A stretch of 6,163 bases of DNA from a bacterium (lineage in GTDB: Bacteria; Chloroflexota; Dormibacteria; UBA8260; Bog-877), in the NCBI GenBank assembly GCA_021802115.1, contig JAKABA010000229.1:1-6163 (forward strand), written 5' to 3'. This document shows, piece by piece, positions 1 to 5,262 of this stretch. Numbering within the stretch: position 1 is the stretch's first letter; each line of letters starts with the position of its first letter. Made by a program: the position numbers and the translations under genes. The notes below the pieces were generated by a model that made no database searches, had not been told where the DNA came from, and worked only from the letters and a program-made list of their open reading frames with translations.

Positions 1-523
1 AAGGTCGCCCACGTCTGGAGCGTCGAACGCGGTTCGGTGGACCACAAACTCCAACTTGCGAGCCGCGGCGTCCGTCCCCGCGCATGACGATCAGCCCTCG
101 CAAGCCGTCACGCCGATATGGCGTGGCGCTCAGGCCGAGCGATCGCCGCACCGCGATCCGGCCGACGCACCGTTCGAAGGTGACTGCCAGCACGTGGTGG
201 CGTTCATCCACGACGACGTATCCGTGTTGAGCTGCGAGGCCGCCCAGGTCCTCGCGGCTGGCGAGCCTCTGCATCATGGCGACGTCGACCGTGCTTGTCG
301 CCCGCTTGCGCCCACCGTGGAGTTGTCCGACCTGACCCGCGGACAAACGGAGGTGGGTGGTGAGCCGCTCGTGCCACTGCTCTACAAAGGGCTTGCGGTC
401 GACCATCACCAGTGTGGGCCGGTCCTGGCGCACGATGAGCCCGCACGCGATGACGGTCTTGCCGGCGCTGCCGGGAGCACGCGCTGGGGTCCAACTGGGA
501 GCGTGATGGTATCCTTTTCCCAT
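1..523 (-). pseudogene. Superfamily 2 DEAD/DEAH-type helicase, truncated and frameshifted remnant
   Basis: Translating the minus strand from ATG at 523-521 gives a recognisable SF2 helicase ATPase core of the UvsW/XPB/type III restriction-like group. Motif I is GSAGKT (residues 18-23), motif Ia region TLVMVDRKPFVEQW (37-50), motif II VVVDERHH (103-110; the family normally has DECHH or DEAH here), and motif III SAT in GLSATPYRRDGL (130-141). Such proteins use ATP hydrolysis to translocate on or unwind nucleic acid. Two defects are visible. First, the sequence before the P-loop, where a Q-motif or N-terminal region is expected, is only about 15 unhelpful residues and stops at the promoter of the antitoxin gene on the opposite strand. 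Second, after residue 147 (position 83) the family-like sequence resumes in another frame: AARKLEFVVHRTAFDAP (66-16), continuing as DVGDL to the window edge. Identity is fairly sure; non-functionality is an inference from these defects. The 3' part lies outside the window. Confidence 0.72.
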
Positions 524-536
524 GAGGGCCACCATC
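505..536. promoter_or_regulatory. Candidate operator of the AbrB-PIN pair (inverted repeat)
   Basis: GATGGT at 505-510 and ACCATC at 531-536 form a perfect 6-bp inverted repeat with a 20-bp gap, centred on the antitoxin start. The left arm overlaps the extended -10. AbrB-fold antitoxins commonly repress their own promoters by binding short inverted repeats like this. The arms are short, so chance is possible. Confidence 0.35.
510..515 (+). promoter_or_regulatory. Extended -10 promoter of the AbrB-PIN pair, leaderless start
   Basis: TATCCT at 510-515 is preceded by TGG at 507-509, forming an extended -10 element (TGn-TATCCT). The last base of the hexamer is exactly seven positions before the A of ATG at 522, so transcription would begin at the start codon itself. 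No purine-rich ribosome binding site precedes the ATG (the gap is pyrimidine-rich, TTTCCC). This fits leaderless mRNA, which is common in actinobacteria. No convincing -35 was seen. Confidence 0.55.
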
Positions 537-758
537 GATGCAGTGGGCCGGATCGTAGTGCCCAAGCCCCTGCGCGACAGCCTGGGCCTGAGACCGGGCT
601 CCAAGGTGGACATCTCCCGGTACGGTGAGGGTCTGGCGCTGGTGCCAGTCGGCCGCGCCGCCCGGCTGGTCGACGAGGATGGGGTCAGGGTGGTGACCGG
701 GACGACTCCGATCGACGACGAGACCGTCTTCGGGCTGATCGATCAAGGGCGGCGATGA
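522..758 (+). CDS. AbrB/VapB-type antitoxin (SpoVT-AbrB domain)
   Basis: This 78-residue protein is the DNA-binding antitoxin of a type II toxin-antitoxin pair. The N-terminal half (about residues 1-45) is a typical swapped-hairpin AbrB domain: [20 protein letters not shown], then LRPGSKVDI and a closing strand LALVPV. The C-terminal tail (about 50-78) is acidic and would be the segment that wraps the toxin. It begins six bases after an extended -10 with no Shine-Dalgarno, hence probably leaderless. Its stop overlaps the toxin start by four bases (ATGA at 755-758), the usual arrangement for translational coupling. Length and architecture match the VapB/MazE-like family. Autoregulation with the toxin is expected from the family; the dyad at 505-536 is a possible site. 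The true partner is almost certainly the PIN gene next to it. Confidence 0.9.
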   Translation: MRATIDAVGRIVVPKPLRDSLGLRPGSKVDISRYGEGLALVPVGRAARLVDEDGVRVVTGTTPIDDETVFGLIDQGRR

Positions 759-1168
759 GCCCTCTCCTAGCCATCGACACCAGCGTGGCGGTGCCCCTGC
801 TGGTTCAGACCCACGCCGCGCATCTCGAAGTGGTGCGCTGGTGGGACCGCAGGGAGCTCCACCTGGCCGGACACGCGCTGGCCGAAACCTACGCGGTGCT
901 GACCCGGCTGCCCGGTGACCTGCGGCTGGGTCCCCGCGACGCAGCCATGCTGCTGTCTGAGCGCTTCGCCCCCCCGCTATTCATGGGGACGGAGACCGCC
1001 CACCGCCTGCCGCGGGTGCTGAGCGAACTCGGGATCGCGGGAAGCGCCGTCTACGATGCGCTGGTCGCGCTGGCCGCCGCCGAACACGGGGCTCCTCTGG
1101 CCACCCGGGACGCTCGCGCCCGAGGAACGTACGAGCGGGTTGGCGTCGTCTTGGCCACGGCCGGCTAG
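755..1168 (+). CDS. VapC-type PIN-domain ribonuclease toxin
   Basis: This 137-residue protein has the complete acidic constellation of a PIN nuclease. D8 sits in [14 protein letters not shown]44 in [15 protein letters not shown]101 in [12 protein letters not shown] and D119 in [11 protein letters not shown] toxins use these carboxylates to hold Mg2+/Mn2+ and cut RNA, often tRNA or rRNA; the specific target cannot be read from sequence. The [14 protein letters not shown] segment resembles mycobacterial-type VapC proteins. The start overlaps the antitoxin stop by four bases, so the two are translated together. Length is normal and no catalytic residue is missing, so the toxin looks active. No clear terminator follows directly; the first strong inverted repeat lies 116 bases downstream. 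Confidence 0.9.
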   Translation: MSPLLAIDTSVAVPLLVQTHAAHLEVVRWWDRRELHLAGHALAETYAVLTRLPGDLRLGPRDAAMLLSERFAPPLFMGTETAHRLPRVLSELGIAGSAVYDALVALAAAEHGAPLATRDARARGTYERVGVVLATAG

Positions 1169-1642
1169 ACAGGGGCGAGAGACCGAGAGGGGCAACCGCC
1201 GCCCCACACCGGCCAGCTCGGAGTCCGGGCCACAAGCTCGCCTGGTCATGGTCTTGGAGTGTGCGCCCCTCGCTGCTGCCTCGGCTCCGGGGGACACTGA
1301 CCGCGCCCCTCCCGGAGCACAGACGGCCCCGTCGGCCCGTCACCTCAGAGGGTGGCGCAGACAGGTCCCTCACCAGGTTCCAGGGCCCCACACCGATTGC
1401 GCAGCTCACGGCGGCCGATCTCCAGGCACGGCACGACGGCACCTGCGCTGCGCAGCGGCGGTCGGCCCGGGGCGCTCCGGTCCCTCGAGATCCAAGCGGG
1501 CGCTGCCCACTTGGACTCTGGCCTGAGGGACAGCCTGGTAGCGGAGGGAGCGCCGGTAGAGATACCCTCCCGGCATCTGCGGCTCGGTGAGCAGCTGGCA
1601 CTCTACCGTCGCTGGCAACGGCCGAATGGGTGGGGACCCCGA
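1169..1642. other. Gene-free region between the PIN toxin and the glycosylase fusion
   Basis: No convincing gene is seen in these 474 bases on either strand. Open frames exist because the DNA is GC-rich, but their products are arginine/proline-rich and show no recognisable domain. The frame of the downstream gene stays open back to 1352, but those 97 codons look non-coding in composition. The region contains one strong inverted repeat (1284-1318) and two copies of GCGCCCCTC (1264 and 1304). Confidence 0.55.
1284..1318. repeat. Inverted repeat, possible terminator hairpin
   Basis: GCTCCGGG (1284-1291) and CCCGGAGC (1311-1318) are perfect 8-bp arms around 19 bases, part of which can pair further (G run with CCCC). 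It could end the toxin-antitoxin transcript or be an RNA structure upstream of the next gene. There is no U-tract, which is not unusual in high-GC bacteria. Confidence 0.4.
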
Positions 1643-2929
1643 ATGATTGACGTCGTAATCACCGTGACCGAGCGCCTTGGCCCCTTCGGATTCCGGTGGC
1701 CGACCAACGTGGAGCCGTTCGAGGAGGGCTGGGAATGCCAGGTAACCATCGACGGCGTCCGGCACATCGTCCGGCACGGGATCGGCCGGCGCGAGGTCTA
1801 CGGGCGGCCACGAGTCCACACCGTGACCTGGCTCGACCGCAATGTCCAGGTGGAGGGCGTCGAGGCGGACGACTACCCGACCAGTCAGGCGCTCATCAGC
1901 CGGCTGCGCCGTCCGGACGGAAAGCTGGCCCGCTGGCTGGATGAGGTCCAGCGGGGCTACGAAGCGTTCGCCATCGTCCGGCACAGGGTGGAGATCGACG
2001 CTCCCCACAGCCCCAACTGCCTAGCCGTGAAGGTGCGCGAGGACGACCTCGCATCATGGGTCCGGCATGCCTGGCTGCGGAGCCAGCTGTCCAAGATGCC
2101 AGCCCGCACCGCCAGCCCCGCACCCGTCCCCGGGGCACCTACCAAGCCAGCGGCCCAACCTCCTGTGCAAGACGGTCGGGCCGTGGCGTCCGCCCTGCTG
2201 CGGCACGCCGACGCCCTGGCAAACCAACTGACCACCGGTGGCGCTCAGTTCACGCCGGATCCTCAGGCCAACCAGATGGTGATCGACGATCCCTTCGCCT
2301 TCCTGGTGGCGGTCATCGCCGACATGGGGATCAAGGCCGAACGTGCGTGGGCTCTCCCGTATGAGCTGCGCCGGCGCCTCGGGTACCTGGACCCGGAGAG
2401 TGTCGCGGCCAGCGGCAACGCTGTTGCCCAGGCCGTGCAGGCGAGTCCGAAGCTTCATCGCTTCATCAGCCTGATCCCCAAGTGGATCGTTGAGGCGGCC
2501 CGGATCGTCAACGATAAATTCGGTGGGGACGCCGGGCGCATCTGGGGCGACACCCCAACCGCCACGGAGTTGCGGCGACGGCTGGAGCGCTTCCCCGGGA
2601 TCGGTCAGAAGAAGGCGGCGATGGCCGTCGAGATCTTGGAGCGGGACCTGAAGGTGCCCCTCCAGGACCTGAGCGGCAGCGACATCGCCTTCGATGTCCA
2701 CGTCCGCCGGGTCTTCCTGCGCACCGGGATTGCCGAGCACGACGATGTCGCCGAGATGGTGGCCGCGGCCCAGGAGCTCAATCCCGAGCGCCCCGGAGCG
2801 CTCGATCTCCCGGCCTGGGACATCGGTCGGCGGTGGTGCCACCCCCGCGATCCCGACTGCGACCTGTGCCCTCTCGGCCTCGCGTGCCCCCGTCTCATTG
2901 ACCGCGGGGACCAAGTCCACAGCATCTGA
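1643..2929 (+). CDS. Endonuclease III-like DNA glycosylase fused to an unrecognised N-terminal domain
   Basis: This 428-residue protein has two parts. Residues about 1-150 form an unfamiliar domain with conserved-looking stretches (GPFGFRWPTNVEPFEEGWEC, then VRHIVRHGIG, RVHTVTWLD and SRLRRPDGKLARWLDEV), probably beta-rich. A Pro/Ala-rich linker (about 152-178) follows. Residues about 180-428 are an HhH-GPD base-excision-repair glycosylase. The hairpin is FPGIGQKKAAMA (317-328), with K323 at the position of the catalytic lysine of endonuclease III. IAFDVHVRRV supplies the catalytic aspartate (D351). The C-terminus has C399-x6-C406-x2-C409-x5-C415, exactly the [4Fe-4S] pattern. It would remove damaged bases and nick at abasic sites; the substrate is unknown. 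About ten extra residues lie between hairpin and aspartate compared with E. coli Nth. I chose ATG 1643 because domain-like sequence begins there and GGGGA lies six bases upstream; ATG 1352 would add 97 implausible residues. Confidence 0.82.
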   Translation: MIDVVITVTERLGPFGFRWPTNVEPFEEGWECQVTIDGVRHIVRHGIGRREVYGRPRVHTVTWLDRNVQVEGVEADDYPTSQALISRLRRPDGKLARWLDEVQRGYEAFAIVRHRVEIDAPHSPNCLAVKVREDDLASWVRHAWLRSQLSKMPARTASPAPVPGAPTKPAAQPPVQDGRAVASALLRHADALANQLTTGGAQFTPDPQANQMVIDDPFAFLVAVIADMGIKAERAWALPYELRRRLGYLDPESVAASGNAVAQAVQASPKLHRFISLIPKWIVEAARIVNDKFGGDAGRIWGDTPTATELRRRLERFPGIGQKKAAMAVEILERDLKVPLQDLSGSDIAFDVHVRRVFLRTGIAEHDDVAEMVAAAQELNPERPGALDLPAWDIGRRWCHPRDPDCDLCPLGLACPRLIDRGDQVHSI

Positions 2930-3035
2930 CCGGCATGGGGCCGTAGACCTGCCCGCCAGCATCCTGCCCTGCCCCGGAGTCCCCGGTCGAAGTCGACCAC
3001 CAGGCATCCAGAGTCGCGCCCGCTGGGATGGGCGG
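2930..3035. terminator. Convergent intergenic region with a short dyad
   Basis: This gap separates the converging glycosylase and MazF genes. GGTCGAAGTCGACC at 2985-2998 is a perfect dyad (6-bp arms, 2-base centre; as RNA, a 5-bp stem with loop AAGT). It is the best candidate for a bidirectional terminator, but it is weak and has no U-tract. No promoter or gene was seen here. Confidence 0.3.
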
Positions 3036-3383
3036 CTACAAGGCTAGGTGGAGGCGGAGCGCCTCGTCCAGCTTCTCCATGATGGCGGGGGGCAAGTTCC
3101 CGACCCGTGGCCCCAGTCGCTGCACCGTCACCGAGCGCACCTGCTCCGCCTGCGCCTTGGAGTCGTGGCGCAGGCCGGTGGCCCGGGCCGGGAGGAGCAC
3201 CTGGAACGGGTGGACGCGACGGATGTTTGAGGTCACCGGCACCACCGTCACCACTCCCCTTCCCAGCTGCGACGCCGAGGCGTTGGCGCCATCGTTGCTC
3301 ACGACGACAGCCGGGCGCCGCTTGTCAGCGTGCGCACCCCTCACCGGTTCCAGATCCACCAACCGGATCTCACCCCGGAGCAT
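3036..3383 (-). CDS. MazF/PemK-family endoribonuclease toxin
   Basis: The 115-residue product is a full-length MazF/PemK toxin, a small SH3-like-barrel ribonuclease that cuts mRNA or other RNA at short motifs. Hallmarks are RGEIRLVDLEPVRG (residues 3-16; the family usually has GEIW, here R7), then RRPAVVVSNDGAN (22-34) and VVTVVPVTSN (44-53). R22/R23 and T51 match the Arg and Thr that MazF uses for catalysis. The C-terminal helix region MEKLDEALRLHL is also typical. Its start lies 14 bases inside the upstream antitoxin gene, so the pair forms a single coupled operon read leftwards. The R at position 7 instead of W is a minor deviation and does not affect the catalytic positions. The cut site cannot be predicted. 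Strong family match. Confidence 0.92.
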   Translation of the reverse strand: MLRGEIRLVDLEPVRGAHADKRRPAVVVSNDGANASASQLGRGVVTVVPVTSNIRRVHPFQVLLPARATGLRHDSKAQAEQVRSVTVQRLGPRVGNLPPAIMEKLDEALRLHLAL

Positions 3384-3603
3384 CGGCCAGGATACCGTCG
3401 CTGGCGGTCACCTCCCAGACGGCGGCCTCTCCGGAGTGCTCCCATTCGAGGAAGGCGTCCTCGTAGGCCGGGCCGAGCTCCGCTCCGCGCAGCAGACGCA
3501 CCGCCCTGTGCAGGACCGCTGACCGCGAGGGGAAGCTTCGCGACTCAGCGTATGAGTCCAGGAACTCAACGTCCTCCTCGGGCAGGCTGACACTCACCTT
3601 CAT
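3370..3603 (-). CDS. Ribbon-helix-helix antitoxin partner of the MazF toxin
   Basis: This 77-residue protein begins MKVSVSLPEEDVEFLDSYAE and continues SRSAVLHRAVRLLR, a ribbon-helix-helix (CopG/MetJ-Arc type) DNA-binding domain over residues 1-40. The first strand (KVSVSL) would contact the operator and the second helix starts at the PSRSA turn. Residues 45-77 (with the EDAFLEWEHSGEA segment) are the toxin-binding tail common to actinobacterial MazE-type RHH antitoxins. It is the first gene of the operon and overlaps the toxin by 14 bases. The start has no Shine-Dalgarno. Instead an extended -10 lies six bases before ATG, so the mRNA is probably leaderless. A near-perfect palindrome at 3607-3631 covers that -10 and is the likely binding site for the antitoxin or the antitoxin-toxin complex. 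Confidence 0.9.
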   Translation of the reverse strand: MKVSVSLPEEDVEFLDSYAESRSFPSRSAVLHRAVRLLRGAELGPAYEDAFLEWEHSGEAAVWEVTASDGILADAPG

Positions 3604-3606
3604 ACT

Positions 3607-3631
3607 GAGATGCTACCAAGGGTAGTATCTC
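3607..3631. promoter_or_regulatory. Operator palindrome of the RHH-MazF operon
   Basis: GAGATGCTAC (3607-3616) and GTAGTATCTC (3622-3631) are inverted repeats matching at 9 of 10 positions around CAAGG. A further GGTAGC follows at 3632-3637, giving a repeated GGTAG/CTACC half-site. Short, tandem, symmetric half-sites directly upstream of a ribbon-helix-helix antitoxin are what such proteins bind in autorepression. Confidence 0.7.
3610..3615 (-). promoter_or_regulatory. Extended -10 promoter of the RHH-MazF operon, leaderless start
   Basis: On the minus strand TGG-TAGCAT (3618-3610) is an extended -10 whose last base is seven positions before the A of the antitoxin ATG (3603), putting the transcription start on the start codon. 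The hexamer keeps the key T, A and final T. It lies inside the left arm of the operator palindrome, so repressor binding would block it. Confidence 0.5.
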
Positions 3632-3673
3632 GGTAGCAGGAGGCTGCTCACGTCCGCGCGATGCACCCGCCCA

Positions 3674-3705
3674 CCGCCCCCGCCGCGACCTCGCGGGGGA
3701 GGCGG
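3674..3705 (-). terminator. Strong hairpin, candidate terminator of the P-loop NTPase gene
   Basis: The sequence folds into a 13-bp G+C stem. CCGCC pairs with GGCGG, CCC with GGG, and CCGCG with CGCGG around an ACCT loop, with one unpaired base on each side (G3682, A3700). It starts 14 bases beyond the stop codon of the minus-strand gene at 3720, the position expected for a terminator. There is no U-tract, so it is a hairpin-only type if it works as one. Confidence 0.6.
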
Positions 3706-3719
3706 TACCTTCGGTGAGG

Positions 3720-4586
3720 TCAGCGGCGGGTCAGGGAGCGCCGGATGCGGGCCACCGCCTTCCTTCGCCCCGGGTCCTGCGGGTCTGTGATATCGGCCGC
3801 AACGGCGGTGATGGGAGTGCGGTGACCGCGCCAGCCCAGGATGTCGTTGAAGAGCGCAGGATCCCGGCGCAGGCGCAGGGCATCGGCGGCCAGCTGCTCG
3901 GCTGGCGCGCGCTCTCCGCGGCCGTGAACGGCGACCACCACCAGGCCAGCGTTCTCTATCCCTGCGAAGCGCTCGGCCACCGCCCATCGCTCCCCAGCGG
4001 GCTGCGCCGGAGCAGCCCGGAAGCTCGCAATGCCGGTGAGTAGCTGCCTTCGCACCTCCTCAGCCAGGGCCGGGTTCCGCCGGACGAACTCACCGATAGG
4101 CAGGTGCACGACCTGCTCCATCCAGCGAGCGACGCCGTCCGGCCCCTGCAACAGCCTCTCCCACTCACCGGCCCGGGCGCGAACCGCCGTCGCCGGGTCG
4201 AGGCGGCGGCGGACGAACAGGGCCTCGCCCGCCCGGGGGGCCGGGGCAACGAAGACCCTGAGATCAGCGTTCGGGATGGGACTGTCGCCCTCGACGATGA
4301 CCGCGTGCGAGAAGTCGCTCATCAGGGTGGTCTGGAAGAAGGCGTCGGCGGCCACCGAGCCGGCGGGGAAGGAGAATCGGGCCGCGCCGCTCGCCCCCGC
4401 GGCCCGGTAGCGGGCGAGCTCCGGGTCGTGCCGAGGGGAGGTCTCCCGAGGCTGTCGCCGACGGCCGTCGCGGGTGCAGCGTGCCACCAGGATCATCTCG
4501 TCACACGCAGCCAGGATCGCCTCGACCAGGGTCGTCTTGCCCGAGCCGGAGGGGCCACCGACGTGGATCAAGGTGCGCTCGATCAC
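3720..4586 (-). CDS. P-loop NTPase of unassigned function (MobB/kinase-like)
   Basis: From GTG at 4586-4584 the protein has 288 residues. It opens with a strand and Walker A motif, LIHVGGPSGSGKTTLVEAIL (residues 6-25; K17, T18), as in MobB-type GTP-binding proteins and small nucleotide kinases. ARCTRDG and PRHDPELARYRAAGASG follow, then AVIVEGDSPI, where VEGD resembles a Walker B-like strand end. The C-terminal half includes FVAPAPRAGEALFVRRRLD, AGLVVVAVHG and a final GWRGHRTPITAVAADITD. I do not recognise a named family for the whole protein, so the substrate is unknown. A GTG nine bases further upstream (4595) is also possible. The frame stays open to 4733, but that extension is Arg/Gly/Pro-rich and unlikely to be coding. 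It is divergent from the FitAB-like pair and has no obvious partner. ATP/GTP binding is well supported; a role is not. Confidence 0.78.
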   Translation of the reverse strand: MIERTLIHVGGPSGSGKTTLVEAILAACDEMILVARCTRDGRRRQPRETSPRHDPELARYRAAGASGAARFSFPAGSVAADAFFQTTLMSDFSHAVIVEGDSPIPNADLRVFVAPAPRAGEALFVRRRLDPATAVRARAGEWERLLQGPDGVARWMEQVVHLPIGEFVRRNPALAEEVRRQLLTGIASFRAAPAQPAGERWAVAERFAGIENAGLVVVAVHGRGERAPAEQLAADALRLRRDPALFNDILGWRGHRTPITAVAADITDPQDPGRRKAVARIRRSLTRR

Positions 4587-4756
4587 CCTACCCACTCGGG
4601 GCCCAAGTCCTCCGCGAGCCGCCCACCGTCGGCCTCCAGCCGAAGCTGTGGCGCCGGAAGCGGGCTTTGAACTCCCAGCGCGGCGAGGTCCTCTGCGTCT
4701 TGGTGGCCACAGCCCTCCTCCTCGGGGAAGCACGGTCCCGCTCCGCCGGGGAGCAT
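4583..4756 (-). CDS. Possible small ORF upstream of the P-loop gene
   Basis: ATG at 4756-4754 opens a 57-codon frame whose last residues read RLEADGGRLAEDLGPEWVG. Its TGA overlaps the GTG start of the P-loop gene by four bases (GTGA). Such coupling and the acidic, leucine-containing C-terminus are the only arguments for it. There is no recognisable domain, no clear ribosome site, and codon use is less G/C-biased than its neighbours. The frame is open further upstream to 5029, so the start is uncertain. Treat as speculative. Confidence 0.2.
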   Translation of the reverse strand: MLPGGAGPCFPEEEGCGHQDAEDLAALGVQSPLPAPQLRLEADGGRLAEDLGPEWVG

Positions 4757-5019
4757 TCTCGCAGCATCCGGGCCGGCGCCCGCGGCGTCTTGCCCATGGT
4801 CAAGGGGCGCTGAGGGGGCGAGGCCGAGTGGCCGCTGGCGCCCCGGGGAGCCAGTTCCCGCCCCGATTGTTGTGGCGTGGGCCCAGGGCGGCACCGCCGG
4901 CGGGCCGGTGCGTCCCTCCGCGACCGTGAGCGGGCGGCTCGCACCAGAGGAGAGGCACAAGCTAGTCTTCACGCGATGCGAGCATTGACAGCGTTGGCAC
5001 CAGTTCCAGGAGGTGGTCA
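4587..5019. other. Divergent intergenic region between the NTPase and FitAB-like genes
   Basis: Apart from the doubtful small ORF at 4583-4756, no gene is supported in these 433 bases. Open frames on both strands give Arg/Pro/Gly-rich products without domains. The region contains a 20-bp dyad at 4835-4854, the FitA ribosome site and the left arm of its candidate operator. No tRNA or other structured RNA was found. Confidence 0.5.
4835..4854. repeat. 20-bp dyad symmetry in the divergent intergenic region
   Basis: CTGGCgCCCC at 4835-4844 is followed directly by GGGGaGCCAG at 4845-4854. The arms match at 9 of 10 pairs with no spacer, the form of a protein-binding operator rather than an RNA hairpin. 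It lies between two divergently read genes. G+C richness raises the chance of coincidence. Confidence 0.35.
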
Positions 5020-5026
5020 ATGTCAA
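4985..5026. promoter_or_regulatory. Candidate operator and ribosome site of the FitAB-like pair
   Basis: TTGACA (4985-4990) and TGTCAA (5021-5026) form a perfect 6-bp inverted repeat with start-to-start distance of 36 bp. A second pair, CATTGA (4983-4988) and TCAATG (5017-5022), nests with it. Between them AGGAGG at 5008-5013 is an excellent Shine-Dalgarno, six bases before ATG 5020. Widely spaced inverted repeats near the start are the binding mode known for Neisseria FitAB, so autoregulation is plausible. Confidence 0.45.
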
Positions 5027-5262
5027 CACTGACGGTGCGCAAGCTTGACGACGACACCAAGGAGCGGCTTCGGATCAGGGCAGCGCAGCACGGAAGGTCG
5101 ATGGAGGCCGAGGCTCGGGAAATCCTGCGCGGGTCGCTGGCGCCGGCGCAGCCGCGTGGTGTCGGCAGTCGAATCCACCAGCGGCTGGCCGGTCTGGGCC
5201 TTGACGAGATCAAGTTCCCTCCCCGGACCGAGCTGACGCGCCCAGTTGACTTCGAAAAGTGA
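5020..5262 (+). CDS. FitA-like ribbon-helix-helix antitoxin
   Basis: This 80-residue protein begins MSTLTVRKLDDDTKERLRIR and continues AAQHGRSMEAEAREILRGSL, an Arc-type ribbon-helix-helix domain (about residues 3-40) with the LTVRKLDDDT strand typical of FitA/StbC-like antitoxins. The C-terminus ends TELTRPVDFEK; an RPVDFE-like tail is the part that reaches into the toxin active site in this family. It has a strong AGGAGG ribosome site with six-base spacing, unlike the two other antitoxins in this window, which look leaderless. The stop overlaps the toxin GTG start by four bases (GTGA, 5259-5262). DNA binding and toxin neutralisation are assigned by family. Confidence 0.9.
   Translation: MSTLTVRKLDDDTKERLRIRAAQHGRSMEAEAREILRGSLAPAQPRGVGSRIHQRLAGLGLDEIKFPPRTELTRPVDFEK

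Noticed and set aside
56..746. Open frames at 56-628 (plus) and 204-746 (minus)
   Set aside because: Both are out of frame with the helicase motifs read on the minus strand and with the AbrB gene; neither shows a domain.
981..1601. Long minus-strand open frames (977-1297, 981-1601, 1406-2008, 2054-3007)
   Set aside because: They are antisense to the PIN and glycosylase genes or lie in gene-free DNA, have biased composition, and show no domain; expected shadows in GC-rich DNA.
1352..1642. N-terminal extension of the glycosylase gene to ATG 1352 (525 residues)
   Set aside because: The 97 extra residues are Arg/Pro/Ser-rich without any domain, whereas orderly protein sequence and a possible ribosome site begin at ATG 1643.
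4655..4685. tRNA-like T-arm on the minus strand (GGGAGTTCAAAGCCC)
   Set aside because: Only three of five T-stem pairs form and no acceptor, D or anticodon arm could be found nearby.
4587..4733. N-terminal extension of the P-loop gene to a GTG at 4733 (337 residues)
   Set aside because: The added 49 residues are Gly/Arg/Pro-rich. In proteins of this type the Walker A strand is close to the N-terminus, which fits the start at 4586.
4985..4990. TTGACA as a consensus -35 box
   Set aside because: The correctly spaced -10 position (about 5007-5013) is the AGGAGG ribosome site, not an AT-rich hexamer.
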